Source of the DNA: Brevibacterium picturae
GTDB lineage: Bacteria; Actinomycetota; Actinomycetes; Actinomycetales; Brevibacteriaceae
Length of the DNA stretch: 64,000 nucleotides
Assembly (NCBI RefSeq): GCF_900105045.1
Contig: NZ_LT629739.1
Span: 3,472,001-3,536,000 of the forward strand
Direction of reading: 5' to 3'
Shown here: piece by piece, positions 27,044-35,151 of the stretch
Layout: each line of letters opens with the position of its first letter
How positions within the stretch are numbered: position 1 is the first letter of the stretch
The notes under the pieces: generated by a model
What the model was told of the DNA's origin: nothing
Database searches by the model: none
Seen by the model: only the letters and a program-made list of their open reading frames with translations
Made by a program: the position numbers and the translations under genes

Positions 27044-27840
27044 GGAGTGAGGAACCGAAACAGTCGACGATCGTTACTCTCGGCGGTGGCGGGTTCTCCA
27101 TGTCTGAGACAGAGGAATCAGCCATCGATGACTACCTGCTCCAGCTGGCGAGCAGTGTGCGAGGCACACGCAGCACCGAATCTCACCATCGCCGAGGTGG
27201 TGGTGAGATTCCGCGCGTGTGCTTCGTCCCGACGGCATCGGGTGACAACCCCGACTACATTCGACGCTTCGAGGCCGCATTCGACGGACGGGCCGAGACG
27301 CATGTGCTCTCACTGTTCGGTCAGAGTCCGTGGGACTACCAGGATCCGCAGATGCTTCTGGACATGGATCTCATCTACGTCGGCGGTGGATCCACCGCCA
27401 ACCTGCTCGCGCTGTGGCGGCGGCACGGCGTGGACGACATCATGCGAAGGGCAGCGAGCGACGGTACGGTCCTCGCCGGAGTCAGTGCCGGGGCCAACTG
27501 CTGGTTCGAGGCGTCATCGACCGACTCGTTCGGCTCGCTGGCTGCCCTGGACGAGGGTCTCGGAATCCTCCCCGGCAGCGTCTGCCCGCACTATCATGGT
27601 GAGGCCGGCCGGGCCGAGATGTTCCGCACCTGGATCGGGACCGGTCAGCTGCCGGGACCAGGGCTCGCCATCGACGACCATGCCGCCGTCGTCTTCGAGA
27701 ACGCCACGGCCACCTCGGTGATGGTGGAAAGACCTGAAGCCAACGCCTACCTCGTTGACGGCTGGAGCGAAACGCGGCTCGGCACCGATGACGCAGCCGC
27801 CACTCTGCCTCGCCACCTCCCCAGGCGGGTGCTGGAATGA
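27040..27840 (+). CDS. Peptidase E family (S51) serine peptidase
   Basis: 266 residues of the class I glutamine-amidotransferase-like fold. It has TIVTLGGGGFSM at the N-terminus, IYVGGGSTANLLALW, the nucleophile elbow in AGVSAGANCWFE and PGSVCPHYHGE carrying the catalytic His. Peptidase E hydrolyses Asp-X dipeptides; some relatives are cyanophycinases. Its start overlaps the upstream membrane-protein stop by ATGA, and its stop overlaps a seven-codon mini-frame that leads into the next gene. A His-rich insertion ESHHRRGGGE near residue 47 is unusual. Nothing shows export. Confidence 0.85.
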   Translation: MRSEEPKQSTIVTLGGGGFSMSETEESAIDDYLLQLASSVRGTRSTESHHRRGGGEIPRVCFVPTASGDNPDYIRRFEAAFDGRAETHVLSLFGQSPWDYQDPQMLLDMDLIYVGGGSTANLLALWRRHGVDDIMRRAASDGTVLAGVSAGANCWFEASSTDSFGSLAALDEGLGILPGSVCPHYHGEAGRAEMFRTWIGTGQLPGPGLAIDDHAAVVFENATATSVMVERPEANAYLVDGWSETRLGTDDAAATLPRHLPRRVLE

Positions 27841-27864
27841 ACGACCAGGTACTCGAATGAACGA
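27828..27864 (+). repeat. Duplicated stop-start junction between pepE and the next gene
   Basis: 27828-27844 and 27848-27864 match at 15 of 17 bases with a 20-base period. Each copy carries GAATGAACGA, so there are two ATGA overlaps. Between them lies a seven-codon frame, MNDQVLE (27837-27860). Confidence 0.7.
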
Positions 27865-28270
27865 TGGCGAGCTGCAGGCGATCTTCGCTCGCGCGTACCG
27901 GAAGCAACGACGGGACGCGCAACTGCTCATCCTCGTCGCCACGCTGTTCGTCGTTGTGGGGTTGATCATGCTCGTCGGCGCAGGTCAGATCGTCGGCCTC
28001 TTCATCACGGTGTTCTTCGCCGCCGGCATCATCGCCGGCATCATGCAGCTGATCGGCATGCACACGAGGCGGGCGCTGCTGCTGGGAATCTGCTCCGCAC
28101 TGCTGCTCACCGCAGCCTGCGCCATCCTCATCGTGCTGACACTGACAGGTGTCATCATCGACGCGCCCGGGCGTTCGCAGATCGTCGCCACGATTGCCGC
28201 CTTCGTCGGTCTCGTGTTCTTCGGTGGCGGATCGGTCGTCCTCCTCGTCCGCTACGTTCGGAGGCGTTGA
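27857..28270 (+). CDS. Small membrane protein, four predicted helices (paralogue of the one before pepE)
   Basis: 137 residues: a basic start MNDGELQAIFARAYRKQRRD, then four hydrophobic segments including LLILVATLFVVVGLIMLVG, IVGLFITVFFAAGIIAGIM, LLGICSALLLTAACAILIVL and IVATIAAFVGLVFFGGGSVV, ending VRYVRRR. Layout, spacing of helices and the FF-AG and FFGGG features resemble the protein encoded at 26582-27043. Start ATG 27857 overlaps the stop of a seven-codon mini-frame that follows pepE, so translation is probably relayed. No family recognised. Confidence 0.75.
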   Translation: MNDGELQAIFARAYRKQRRDAQLLILVATLFVVVGLIMLVGAGQIVGLFITVFFAAGIIAGIMQLIGMHTRRALLLGICSALLLTAACAILIVLTLTGVIIDAPGRSQIVATIAAFVGLVFFGGGSVVLLVRYVRRR

Positions 28271-28370
28271 TCGCACCTGTGCACGCATTCCTCGCAGGCG
28301 ATCGACCACCTCGGCGATCTGATCTGTAGGATTGGGAATCAATCAAGCCATACCCTGCACAAGGAGAGCC

Positions 28371-29156
28371 ATGCGCCAGGTCGAACCGTCAGTAGAACTG
28401 CTCGCCAAGCCCAGCATCGACTGGGATTCGATGAGGACATATCTCGATGAGGTGGGCGGATCTAACTGGGCGGATCGTGTCGAAGAGGCCGATTCTCCCG
28501 ACGCCGAGGACATTGTCGAGTTCTCCGGGCGCATGTGCTACCGCTCGTGGGAGCCGGGGCTGAACCCGAACGTGTCCCGTGTGCGCACGGATTCGTCCCA
28601 GTACCTGGGCAACGTCATCGCCTCCCAGCACGGTTCGGTGCTCGAGCACGCGAACTTCACCTTCGTCCTCCACAACGTCTCCCGGGTGCTCACCCACGAA
28701 CTCATCCGCCACCGTGCCGGTTCCGCGTTCTCGCAGGAATCCCTGCGCTACGTGCGGCTGGCCGACATTCCGTTCTGGTTCCCCGAGTGGGCACGTGAGG
28801 ACTCGGAGCTCATGGAACGCTCCCTCAAAGTCCTCGACACCCTCGAAGAACACCAGAAGTGGATGACCGAGCATTTCGAACTCGACGAAGCCAGCACGAA
28901 GTTCTCCCATAAGAAGCACATGACCTCGTTCATGCGCCGCTTCGCACCCGAGGGCTTGGCCACTGGCATCGTCTACACCGCCAACCTCCGCTCCCTGCGC
29001 CACGTCATCGAGATGCGCACGGCCAAGGGAGCCGAGGAAGAGATCCGTCTCGTGTTCAATAAGATCGGGGAGGCCATGCTCCAAGAGGCCCCCGCGGTCT
29101 TCTCCGACTATGAAGTGGTCGACGGGGCATGGATCCCCGGGACCCGGAAGGCATGA
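28371..29156 (+). CDS. thyX: Flavin-dependent thymidylate synthase
   Basis: 261 residues, the length of ThyX. It makes dTMP from dUMP with methylenetetrahydrofolate and FADH2/NADPH. The ThyX signature RHRAGSAFSQESLRYV is intact, preceded by NVIASQHGSVLEHANFTF and followed by LRSLRHVIEMRTAKGAEEEI. The ATG at 28371 has AAGGAGAG close upstream, and a TAGGAT box near 28327 would give a leader of about 35 bases. It is followed one base later by a small gene and then a HIT gene, so it heads a three-gene unit. A ThyA-type enzyme may also be present elsewhere. Confidence 0.95.
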   Translation: MRQVEPSVELLAKPSIDWDSMRTYLDEVGGSNWADRVEEADSPDAEDIVEFSGRMCYRSWEPGLNPNVSRVRTDSSQYLGNVIASQHGSVLEHANFTFVLHNVSRVLTHELIRHRAGSAFSQESLRYVRLADIPFWFPEWAREDSELMERSLKVLDTLEEHQKWMTEHFELDEASTKFSHKKHMTSFMRRFAPEGLATGIVYTANLRSLRHVIEMRTAKGAEEEIRLVFNKIGEAMLQEAPAVFSDYEVVDGAWIPGTRKA

Positions 29157-29157
29157 C

Positions 29158-29736
29158 ATGGCTGACATCTTCAACGCCCAGATCAACCCCGGAAAACTCG
29201 AGATCGTCTCTGCCTGGCTGAGTAAGCAGGAGCGCTCGGCCGGGACCGATGTGACACCGGAGGCACTGACCCAGCTCAGCTCCTACCGGTTCGACGATCC
29301 CGCCGGCGAGGTGGGAGCAGAGATCCACATCGTCGCTTCGGGAGACCGCGTCTTCCAAGTGCCGCTGACCTACCGCGGGGAACCGCTGGCCGGTGCCGAC
29401 GAGCACCTGATCTCGACCATGGAGCATTCCATCCTCGGCAAGCGCTGGGTCTACGCCGGGATGGGTGACCCTCTCTTCCGGCAGCGCCTCGACCACGCGA
29501 TCGCCACTGCTGATAACTCGGCCCGGCAGTTTCGCGTCGACGACGAGGGCAACAGGGTCGAAGAGATCACCGATGTCGCTCACGCCTGGGGTACGGGGCC
29601 GTTGGCCGGTGCCGAAGACGTCGAAATGCTGTATGAGCTCAGCCTCGATTCGCCCGCTGAGGGAACTGAAGCGGGACTGCTCTTGGGCCGCTGGTCGGGT
29701 CAGGACTCCCGGGTCGTCCTCGCCGTGATGGTGTGA
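29158..29736 (+). CDS. Maltokinase N-terminal cap-like domain protein
   Basis: 192 residues resembling the small actinobacterial proteins annotated as maltokinase N-terminal cap-like. The pattern is an N-terminal KLEIVSAWLSKQE, then YRFDDPAGEVGAEIHIV, VPLTYRGEPLAGADEHLIST and MEHSILGKRWVYAGMGDP. There is no kinase domain, so it is the cap alone. Function is unproven; the cap occurs near the nucleotide region in maltokinases. It starts one base after the thyX stop and is followed by the HIT gene seven bases after its own stop, so it is in their operon. The family call comes from memory of the motif pattern. Confidence 0.6.
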   Translation: MADIFNAQINPGKLEIVSAWLSKQERSAGTDVTPEALTQLSSYRFDDPAGEVGAEIHIVASGDRVFQVPLTYRGEPLAGADEHLISTMEHSILGKRWVYAGMGDPLFRQRLDHAIATADNSARQFRVDDEGNRVEEITDVAHAWGTGPLAGAEDVEMLYELSLDSPAEGTEAGLLLGRWSGQDSRVVLAVMV

Positions 29737-29743
29737 TGATCGG

Positions 29744-30178
29744 GTGAGCAAGGACTGCCTGTTCTGCGGGATCGTCGCAGGTGATGTGCCGAGTGCGCCG
29801 GTCGCGGAGACGGAGACGACCGTCGCGTTCATGGACATCCAGCCAGGCTCCGACGGGCATCTGCTCGTCGTCCCGAAACGGCACAGCACGGATCTGCGAG
29901 ACATTCCTGCCGCCGATCTCGCAGACGTGGCGATCGAATCGCAGCGTATCGCCAAGCATGTCTTCGACGTGTGGGGTGCCGACGGGGTCAACCTGCTCAA
30001 CTCCTGCGGCAAAGACGCCTGGCAGTCGGTGTTCCACTTCCATATGCATGTCATTCCGCGCTACCGCGACAAAACCAAGGACCGACTCAGGCTGCCGTTC
30101 GAACCCGGCATGCGCGGTGAGGCAGAGCTGATCGAGGAGATGGCAGGCTCGATGAGGTCGGCCCTGGAGGCTGGCTGA
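29744..30178 (+). CDS. HIT-family nucleotide hydrolase/transferase
   Basis: 144 residues. The histidine triad HFHMHVIPRY is at about residues 101-110, with the N-terminal zinc or structural motif CLFCGIVAGDVPS and DIQPGSDGHLLVVPKRH. Such proteins hydrolyse AMP-lysine, AMP-NH2 or Ap4A. GTG start at 29744. It closes the thyX unit and converges with the alcohol dehydrogenase gene, whose stop is ten bases away with no clear terminator between them. Confidence 0.88.
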   Translation: MSKDCLFCGIVAGDVPSAPVAETETTVAFMDIQPGSDGHLLVVPKRHSTDLRDIPAADLADVAIESQRIAKHVFDVWGADGVNLLNSCGKDAWQSVFHFHMHVIPRYRDKTKDRLRLPFEPGMRGEAELIEEMAGSMRSALEAG

Positions 30179-30187
30179 CCTGACACC

Positions 30188-31261
30188 TCACCGTCCCAGG
30201 TCGATGATCGTCATCCCCGTACCGGTGTTCGCGCCCAGGGCCACCATGGCTGCGGGAGCGTCCTCAAGGCCGATGACATTCGTGACAAGATCCTGCGGGC
30301 GGAGCTTCCCGGCGATGACGAGGTCGACCATCTCCGGATACGCGGCTGCGGCCATCCCGTGGGAGCCCAAGACGCTGAGCTCGAGTCCGATGACACGCGA
30401 CATGTCGAACACCGGCGGTGCGGCCAGCAGGCCGATCTGCACGTGACGTCCCAAGGGTGCCAAGGATGAGATTGCGGCTGCGATTGTGTCCTCGCGGCCG
30501 AGGGCGTCCACGCTCACGGCAACCCCGTCCACGCTCACGGCCACCCCGTCCGGGCATTGGTCCGAGGCCTGGGAGACCACCTCGACGGATAGTTCGTCCG
30601 GGTTCTTGCCAGAGGCGTTGACCGTGTGTTGCGCACCGTGTTCGCGGGCCCGGTCGAGCGCGGCATCGCTGACGTCGATCGCGACGACCCGGGCACCGAT
30701 GGCCCGGGCGATCATAATCGCCGACAGCCCCACTCCGCCGCAGCCGAACACGGCGACCGTCTCGCCCGCGTGAAGGTTCGCCCGCACCCGCAGACCGTGG
30801 AAGGCAGTGGCGAAGCGGCAACCGAGTCCCACCACCGCCGAGGCGGGAAGCTCCTCAGGGACCGCGATGAGGTTGGCATCGGCGTTGTGGATGACCACCT
30901 GATCCGCCCAGGAACCGAAGTGGGTGAACCCGGGCTGCGTCTGGTCCGGGCAGACCTGAGCATTGCCGTCCAGACACCAGCGGCAGCGACCGCAGCCGCA
31001 CACGAAGGGCACGGTCACACGCTGGCCGGGGCGGAAGTTCGTGACCTTGGGCCCCGCCGAGGCGATGCGACCGACGAGCTCATGACCGGGCACATGCGGC
31101 AGAGTGATCGTCGAGTCGTGGCCCGACCACGCATGATGGTCGCTGCGGCAGACGCCGGTGGCTTCGACGTCGATGACGACGCCGGCTGCGGGAACGGATG
31201 GTGACTCGATGTCTCTCAGCTGAGGGAGGACAGAGAACTCTTCATAGACGATTGCACGCAC
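30188..31261 (-). CDS. Zinc-dependent alcohol dehydrogenase family protein
   Basis: 357 residues of the medium-chain dehydrogenase family. The catalytic zinc site is shown by GVCRSDHHAWSG and GHELVGRI, the structural zinc by the cysteines of CGCGRCRWCLDGNAQVC, and the NAD(P) site by VAVFGCGGVGLSAIMIARAIG. The closest broad type is a Zn-dependent alcohol or glycol dehydrogenase; the substrate is unknown. A 21-bp tandem duplication puts DGVAVSV twice in a row in the cofactor domain, where family members have one copy. GTG 31261 has TAGAAT six bases upstream, so the mRNA is probably leaderless. Monocistronic. Confidence 0.88.
   Translation of the reverse strand: MRAIVYEEFSVLPQLRDIESPSVPAAGVVIDVEATGVCRSDHHAWSGHDSTITLPHVPGHELVGRIASAGPKVTNFRPGQRVTVPFVCGCGRCRWCLDGNAQVCPDQTQPGFTHFGSWADQVVIHNADANLIAVPEELPASAVVGLGCRFATAFHGLRVRANLHAGETVAVFGCGGVGLSAIMIARAIGARVVAIDVSDAALDRAREHGAQHTVNASGKNPDELSVEVVSQASDQCPDGVAVSVDGVAVSVDALGREDTIAAAISSLAPLGRHVQIGLLAAPPVFDMSRVIGLELSVLGSHGMAAAAYPEMVDLVIAGKLRPQDLVTNVIGLEDAPAAMVALGANTGTGMTIIDLGR
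30506..30547 (-). repeat. 21-bp in-frame tandem duplication in the alcohol dehydrogenase gene
   Basis: Units 30506-30526 and 30527-30547 differ at one base and encode DGVAVSV twice. Confidence 0.8.
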
Positions 31262-31273
31262 ACGGTCATTCTA
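31262..31273 (-). promoter_or_regulatory. -10 box of leaderless alcohol dehydrogenase promoter
   Basis: On the minus strand TAGAAT (31273-31268), six bases, GTG 31261. Confidence 0.6.
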
Positions 31274-31308
31274 TGCAGAGTCGGTCAGCCCGCACGGCGC
31301 AGTCCACA

Positions 31309-32262
31309 TCAGTTCGACCTGGCGTGGATCCCGACCGCGGCCAAGGCATCGAGGAGTCGTCGCCGCAGGGCCTGGGCCTGTTCGGAGAAGGCTTGCTGCC
31401 GTTGCATGTATTCGGCCTTGCCCTCGGCGGTTTCGATGGCGACGACGCCGTAGCCCCAGCCGCGCAGATCGTAGGGCGAGGCCTCCATGTCGAGGGTGCG
31501 GATGTCCAGTGCCAGATCGAAGCAGTCGACGACGAGGTCGGAGGAGGCGACGGGACCGATCTTCATCGCCCATTTGTACAGGTCCATTCCCGCATGCAGG
31601 CAGCCGGGCTGCTCAGCGGCCACCATGCCTGCACGGGTCGGCTGGAGGGTGTTGCGAGGGCGTGCGGGCTCGGTGAAGAAACGGAACGCGTCGTGGTGGG
31701 AACACTGAATCCGGTGGCCCTCGACGACGGCGTCGGTGGCTTCATGGCTCAGACGCAACGGCACCTGCTGGTGGCGGCGCTGCTCCTCGCTGAGCTTGTA
31801 GACCATCGCCCATTCGTGGATGCCGAAGCACCCGAAGTTCGCCTCCCGATGCAGGGTCGACTGGACTAGGGAGGCGATGAACTTCGCACCATCACCCCGA
31901 TCTCTGCGCCAGGACTCGACGTCGACCTCGGCGATGGTGCCCGCTGAGTTGCTCGTGTACCAGCGCCGGTCGAAATAATTCTGGTCGGCCTCCGTGGTCA
32001 ACTCGAGTCGCACGTCGGGACCCGGATTCCACTTGGCCAGTTGGCCCGCTTTGAACGGATAGTAGGTGAACAGGAAGTCCTCGACCGGGTGCTTCTCGCC
32101 CTTGAGTCGGCGGGCGAGGTGCGCATCCGTTCTCCTTGCGATCCTCGTGGCGTGATCATCACGCAGAGCCCGCCATGTGGGTGCGCTGATCGCGGCACCC
32201 CCAGCACCGACAGCACGGGGGAAGTCGGTGCGCTCAGCGGTCAGTGAGGCGGTGGGAGTCAT
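31309..32262 (-). CDS. Conserved actinobacterial protein, annotated in relatives as 3-methyladenine DNA glycosylase
   Basis: 317 residues. It begins after a short Thr/Ala-rich stretch with APTWRALRDDHATRIARR, then HPVEDFLFTYYPFKAGQLAKW, FGCFGIHEWAMVYKL, CSHHDAFRFFTEPARPRN and QPGCLHAGMDLYKWAMKI. I recall this pattern from proteins called 3-methyladenine DNA glycosylase in actinomycetes, but no helix-hairpin-helix or AlkA/Tag/MPG motif is obvious, so the name may be a propagated label. Conserved His/Cys (CSHHDAF, CLHAGMD) suggest a metal site. The start overlaps the helicase stop (ATGA), so it is the second gene of an operon with hrpB. Confidence 0.6.
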   Translation of the reverse strand: MTPTASLTAERTDFPRAVGAGGAAISAPTWRALRDDHATRIARRTDAHLARRLKGEKHPVEDFLFTYYPFKAGQLAKWNPGPDVRLELTTEADQNYFDRRWYTSNSAGTIAEVDVESWRRDRGDGAKFIASLVQSTLHREANFGCFGIHEWAMVYKLSEEQRRHQQVPLRLSHEATDAVVEGHRIQCSHHDAFRFFTEPARPRNTLQPTRAGMVAAEQPGCLHAGMDLYKWAMKIGPVASSDLVVDCFDLALDIRTLDMEASPYDLRGWGYGVVAIETAEGKAEYMQRQQAFSEQAQALRRRLLDALAAVGIHARSN

Positions 32263-35078
32263 CGCTTCATTGTCCCAGACCGTTTGGTCCCGCGCATCGG
32301 GGGTGCCGTGAGCGGATCCTCGGGCCAGGGATGCTTCGGATACCGGCCTCGATTCTCCGCTCTGACGTGGGAATAGGCATTGGCCCAGAACGAAGCGAGG
32401 TCGCTGGTGACCGCCAACGGCCGGCGGGCGGGGGAGAGGAGGTGAATCACCACAGGGATTCGGCCATCGCACACCCGCGGTACCGTCTGCCAGCCGAAGC
32501 ACTCCTGAAGTTTGACCGCAAGGATGGGACTCGGCACCTCAGTCACCGGGCCGCCGTCGACCGACGCCGACTCGTCCTCTGCCTCGGGCGCAGACTCAGA
32601 TGCCGACTCCGACACCGCATGATCGGGGTCGGGGTAGTCGAGGCGAATCCGTGAACCGCTGGGGACTTCAAGGCTCACCGGCACCAGTTCGTCGAGTCGG
32701 GAGGCCTGCGGCCAGGGCAGGAGAGTCCGCAGGGCAGAGACGAGATCGACCTTGCTCGGATCAGACCCTCGTGCGATGCGGTCCAGGGCGGCCGGGCACC
32801 ACTCGGTCAGCGTCTGCGACAGCCGCGACCACCGCACATCCGGCCACGGCGGTCCATAGATGGCGTGCAGCAGCCCCAGCCGGGACCGCAGCTCTTCGAA
32901 TGCCTCGCTGGGCCGCAGAATCTCACGCGCACCGCGCTGACGCACCGACGCCGCGATCGCCGAACGGGCCAGTTCCGGGCTCGCCTTGATTGGTGTGGCG
33001 GTGAGTTCGATGCCGCCGAGGCGGGTCCGCTGCACCGCGCGCACCTTCCCTTGGTCGAAGGTCGCAGTCTCCTCGGTCGCCATCAGCCCGGCGCCCGCGA
33101 GCTCTGCGGTGTCCTCGTCGATGACCACCGCGGCCCTGATGACGGCGCGTCCCCCGGAAAGCCCGACATCGGAGATCGCCAGCCACGGACTGCCTTGCAA
33201 AGACGAGTTCCGCGGCAGCGATGCGGCTGTGCCGGAGGCCAGCAGGTATTCCGACGCCGAGGAACTGCGCAGCCGGCCGATCTGCAGCGGATGGGACAGG
33301 GCAACGACAAGTCCCAGGTCATCGGGGCGCAGAGAACCGCCCCGAGCCGAACCGGGGGGTGTCGACTCGCGGACCGCTGATTCGCGCCCGGCTGAGCCCG
33401 GCGGATCAGAGAACTCCGCGGCCAATCCGGCGAAGCGCTTCACATCGTTGGCGAACCGACGGTCCTTGCTGCGCCGCAGCTCGCGCAGAGTGGCCACGAG
33501 ATCGGCGCCGGGGGACCGCTGGTCGGACTCGATCACAGCGATCGCCTCGGCTGCCGCGGTCGGGGACAGCAATGCGGCTCCGTCGAAGAGACCTCGCGCC
33601 GACCACACGGAGGCCGGAATCCGTGCGATCGCCCGTCCCAGTCGGGTGACTCGGATTGCGTCGTGCTTCACCGAGCCGCCGTCGCCGTCCGAAGCATCCT
33701 CGGTCCCCGCCGTCCCGAGCGCCCCGAGCGCCACGAGATTGTCCACGGCCAGGCGGTGCGGGCCTTCCGGCATCGGATCCGGCAACAGGCCCGCGTCGCC
33801 GCCCCACACGGCGAGGGTCAGGACCGCCGAGGTGAGATCGGAGGTCGCGATCTCCGCGGGCGTGTGCTCGGGCAGGCTCGCCCAATCCGGTTCGGACAGG
33901 CACCGATAGACCGTGCCCGGACCCAACCGTGAGGCACGACCGCCACGCTGCGTCCCCGAGGCCTTGGACTCACGGGTCGTGACCAGGCCGGACATTCCAC
34001 GCCGCGTATCCAACCGGGGACCCCTGGCGAGCCCCGAGTCGACGACGATGCTCACCCCGGGAACCGTCAGAGCCGACTCCGCGACAGAGGTCGACACGAT
34101 CACGCGACGATGGCCCACTTCGGCGGGATGGGGTCGCAGGATCGCATCCTGCTCCTGGGCGGGAGTGCGGCCGAGCAGAGTGTGGACCTCGGTCCCTGAC
34201 CCGGCGGGGAGGGACCGCGTGATCCGGGCGGCGATCTCCTCGACCTCCCGGGCGCCGGGGGCGAAGACGAGCACGTCCCCGCTGATGTGCGTCGACAGAG
34301 CTTCAACACTCGTTCGCGCCACATGATCGAGGAAGTCCCAGGTCACGCAGCGTGCGTCCAGAGGACGCTGCTTCGCCGGCGCCCACCTGACATCGAGGGG
34401 GTGGACCTTCGCTGCAACCGACAGCAGCGCTGCGGGTGACTCGGCGCCGTCTCCTGAACTCAACCGTCGTGCCCACATCGTGGCATCGAGGGTCGCCGAC
34501 ATGACGACGAGGCCAAGATCCTCACGCAGATCGATCAGTTCCCGGCACAGCGCGAAGGTCAGGTCGGTGTCGAGCTGTCGCTCGTGCACCTCGTCGAGGA
34601 TGACAGCCGAGACACCTGCCAACTCAGGATCGCGCAGCAGACGGTTGAGCAGCACTCCCGTGGTCACGAACTCGATCCTCGTGCGCGCCGAGGTCCGCGA
34701 CTCCCCGCGAACCGTGAACCCGATCACCTCGCCGAGGCGGGTCCCGGTCAGCGTCGCCAGTCGCCTGGCCGCGGCCCGAGCGGCCATGCGTCGCGGCTGA
34801 GTGACGATGATCCGCCCCGCAGCGGCGGATGGATCAGCAGGCTCGGACGGGTGCTGGTCCGAATCGCCGGCCGAAGACCCGGTGAGGTTCCCGGCCAGAT
34901 GCTCGGCGATGAGCGGCGGCACCAGGGTGGTCTTGCCGGTTCCGGGTGGGGCCTCGACGACCAGGCGGGGAAACCTGCCGACGGAGGAGTCTGCCAGTTG
35001 GTCGATGAGCGCCGCGGCCGGCAGTCCCGCGGCGATGGTCTCCAGGTCGAACGAGTGTGGCGGACGAGAATCGGGCAT
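32259..35078 (-). CDS. hrpB: ATP-dependent helicase HrpB
   Basis: 939 residues of the DEAH-type HrpB family. Motif I EAPPGTGKTTLVPPL is near residue 42, motif Ia QPRRMAARAAARRL, motif II LDEVHERQLDTDLTF, motif III VMSATLD, and motif VI is degenerate around GTQRGGRASRLGPGTVYRC. The HA2 and HrpB C-terminal domains follow, with CPAALDRIARGSDPSKVDL and RRPLAVTSDLASFW. Its cellular role is poorly defined; helicase activity on RNA or nucleic acid is inferred. It is slightly longer than E. coli HrpB because of Ser/Glu/Asp-rich linkers (for example DQHPSEPADPSAA). Followed by a four-base overlap with the next gene. Confidence 0.92.
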   Translation of the reverse strand: MPDSRPPHSFDLETIAAGLPAAALIDQLADSSVGRFPRLVVEAPPGTGKTTLVPPLIAEHLAGNLTGSSAGDSDQHPSEPADPSAAAGRIIVTQPRRMAARAAARRLATLTGTRLGEVIGFTVRGESRTSARTRIEFVTTGVLLNRLLRDPELAGVSAVILDEVHERQLDTDLTFALCRELIDLREDLGLVVMSATLDATMWARRLSSGDGAESPAALLSVAAKVHPLDVRWAPAKQRPLDARCVTWDFLDHVARTSVEALSTHISGDVLVFAPGAREVEEIAARITRSLPAGSGTEVHTLLGRTPAQEQDAILRPHPAEVGHRRVIVSTSVAESALTVPGVSIVVDSGLARGPRLDTRRGMSGLVTTRESKASGTQRGGRASRLGPGTVYRCLSEPDWASLPEHTPAEIATSDLTSAVLTLAVWGGDAGLLPDPMPEGPHRLAVDNLVALGALGTAGTEDASDGDGGSVKHDAIRVTRLGRAIARIPASVWSARGLFDGAALLSPTAAAEAIAVIESDQRSPGADLVATLRELRRSKDRRFANDVKRFAGLAAEFSDPPGSAGRESAVRESTPPGSARGGSLRPDDLGLVVALSHPLQIGRLRSSSASEYLLASGTAASLPRNSSLQGSPWLAISDVGLSGGRAVIRAAVVIDEDTAELAGAGLMATEETATFDQGKVRAVQRTRLGGIELTATPIKASPELARSAIAASVRQRGAREILRPSEAFEELRSRLGLLHAIYGPPWPDVRWSRLSQTLTEWCPAALDRIARGSDPSKVDLVSALRTLLPWPQASRLDELVPVSLEVPSGSRIRLDYPDPDHAVSESASESAPEAEDESASVDGGPVTEVPSPILAVKLQECFGWQTVPRVCDGRIPVVIHLLSPARRPLAVTSDLASFWANAYSHVRAENRGRYPKHPWPEDPLTAPPMRGTKRSGTMKR

Positions 35079-35138
35079 GTCCCAAGTGTCTCAGCCCAAG
35101 CGCAGAATGCCCGTGTGCCAGTGGTCTCGCCGACTGAC

Positions 35139-35151
35139 TAGACTGGGGCAC
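35139..35151 (+). promoter_or_regulatory. -10 box of leaderless FAH-family gene promoter
   Basis: TAGACT (35139-35144), seven bases, ATG 35152. It supports this start over upstream codons that lie inside the divergent helicase gene. Confidence 0.6.
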
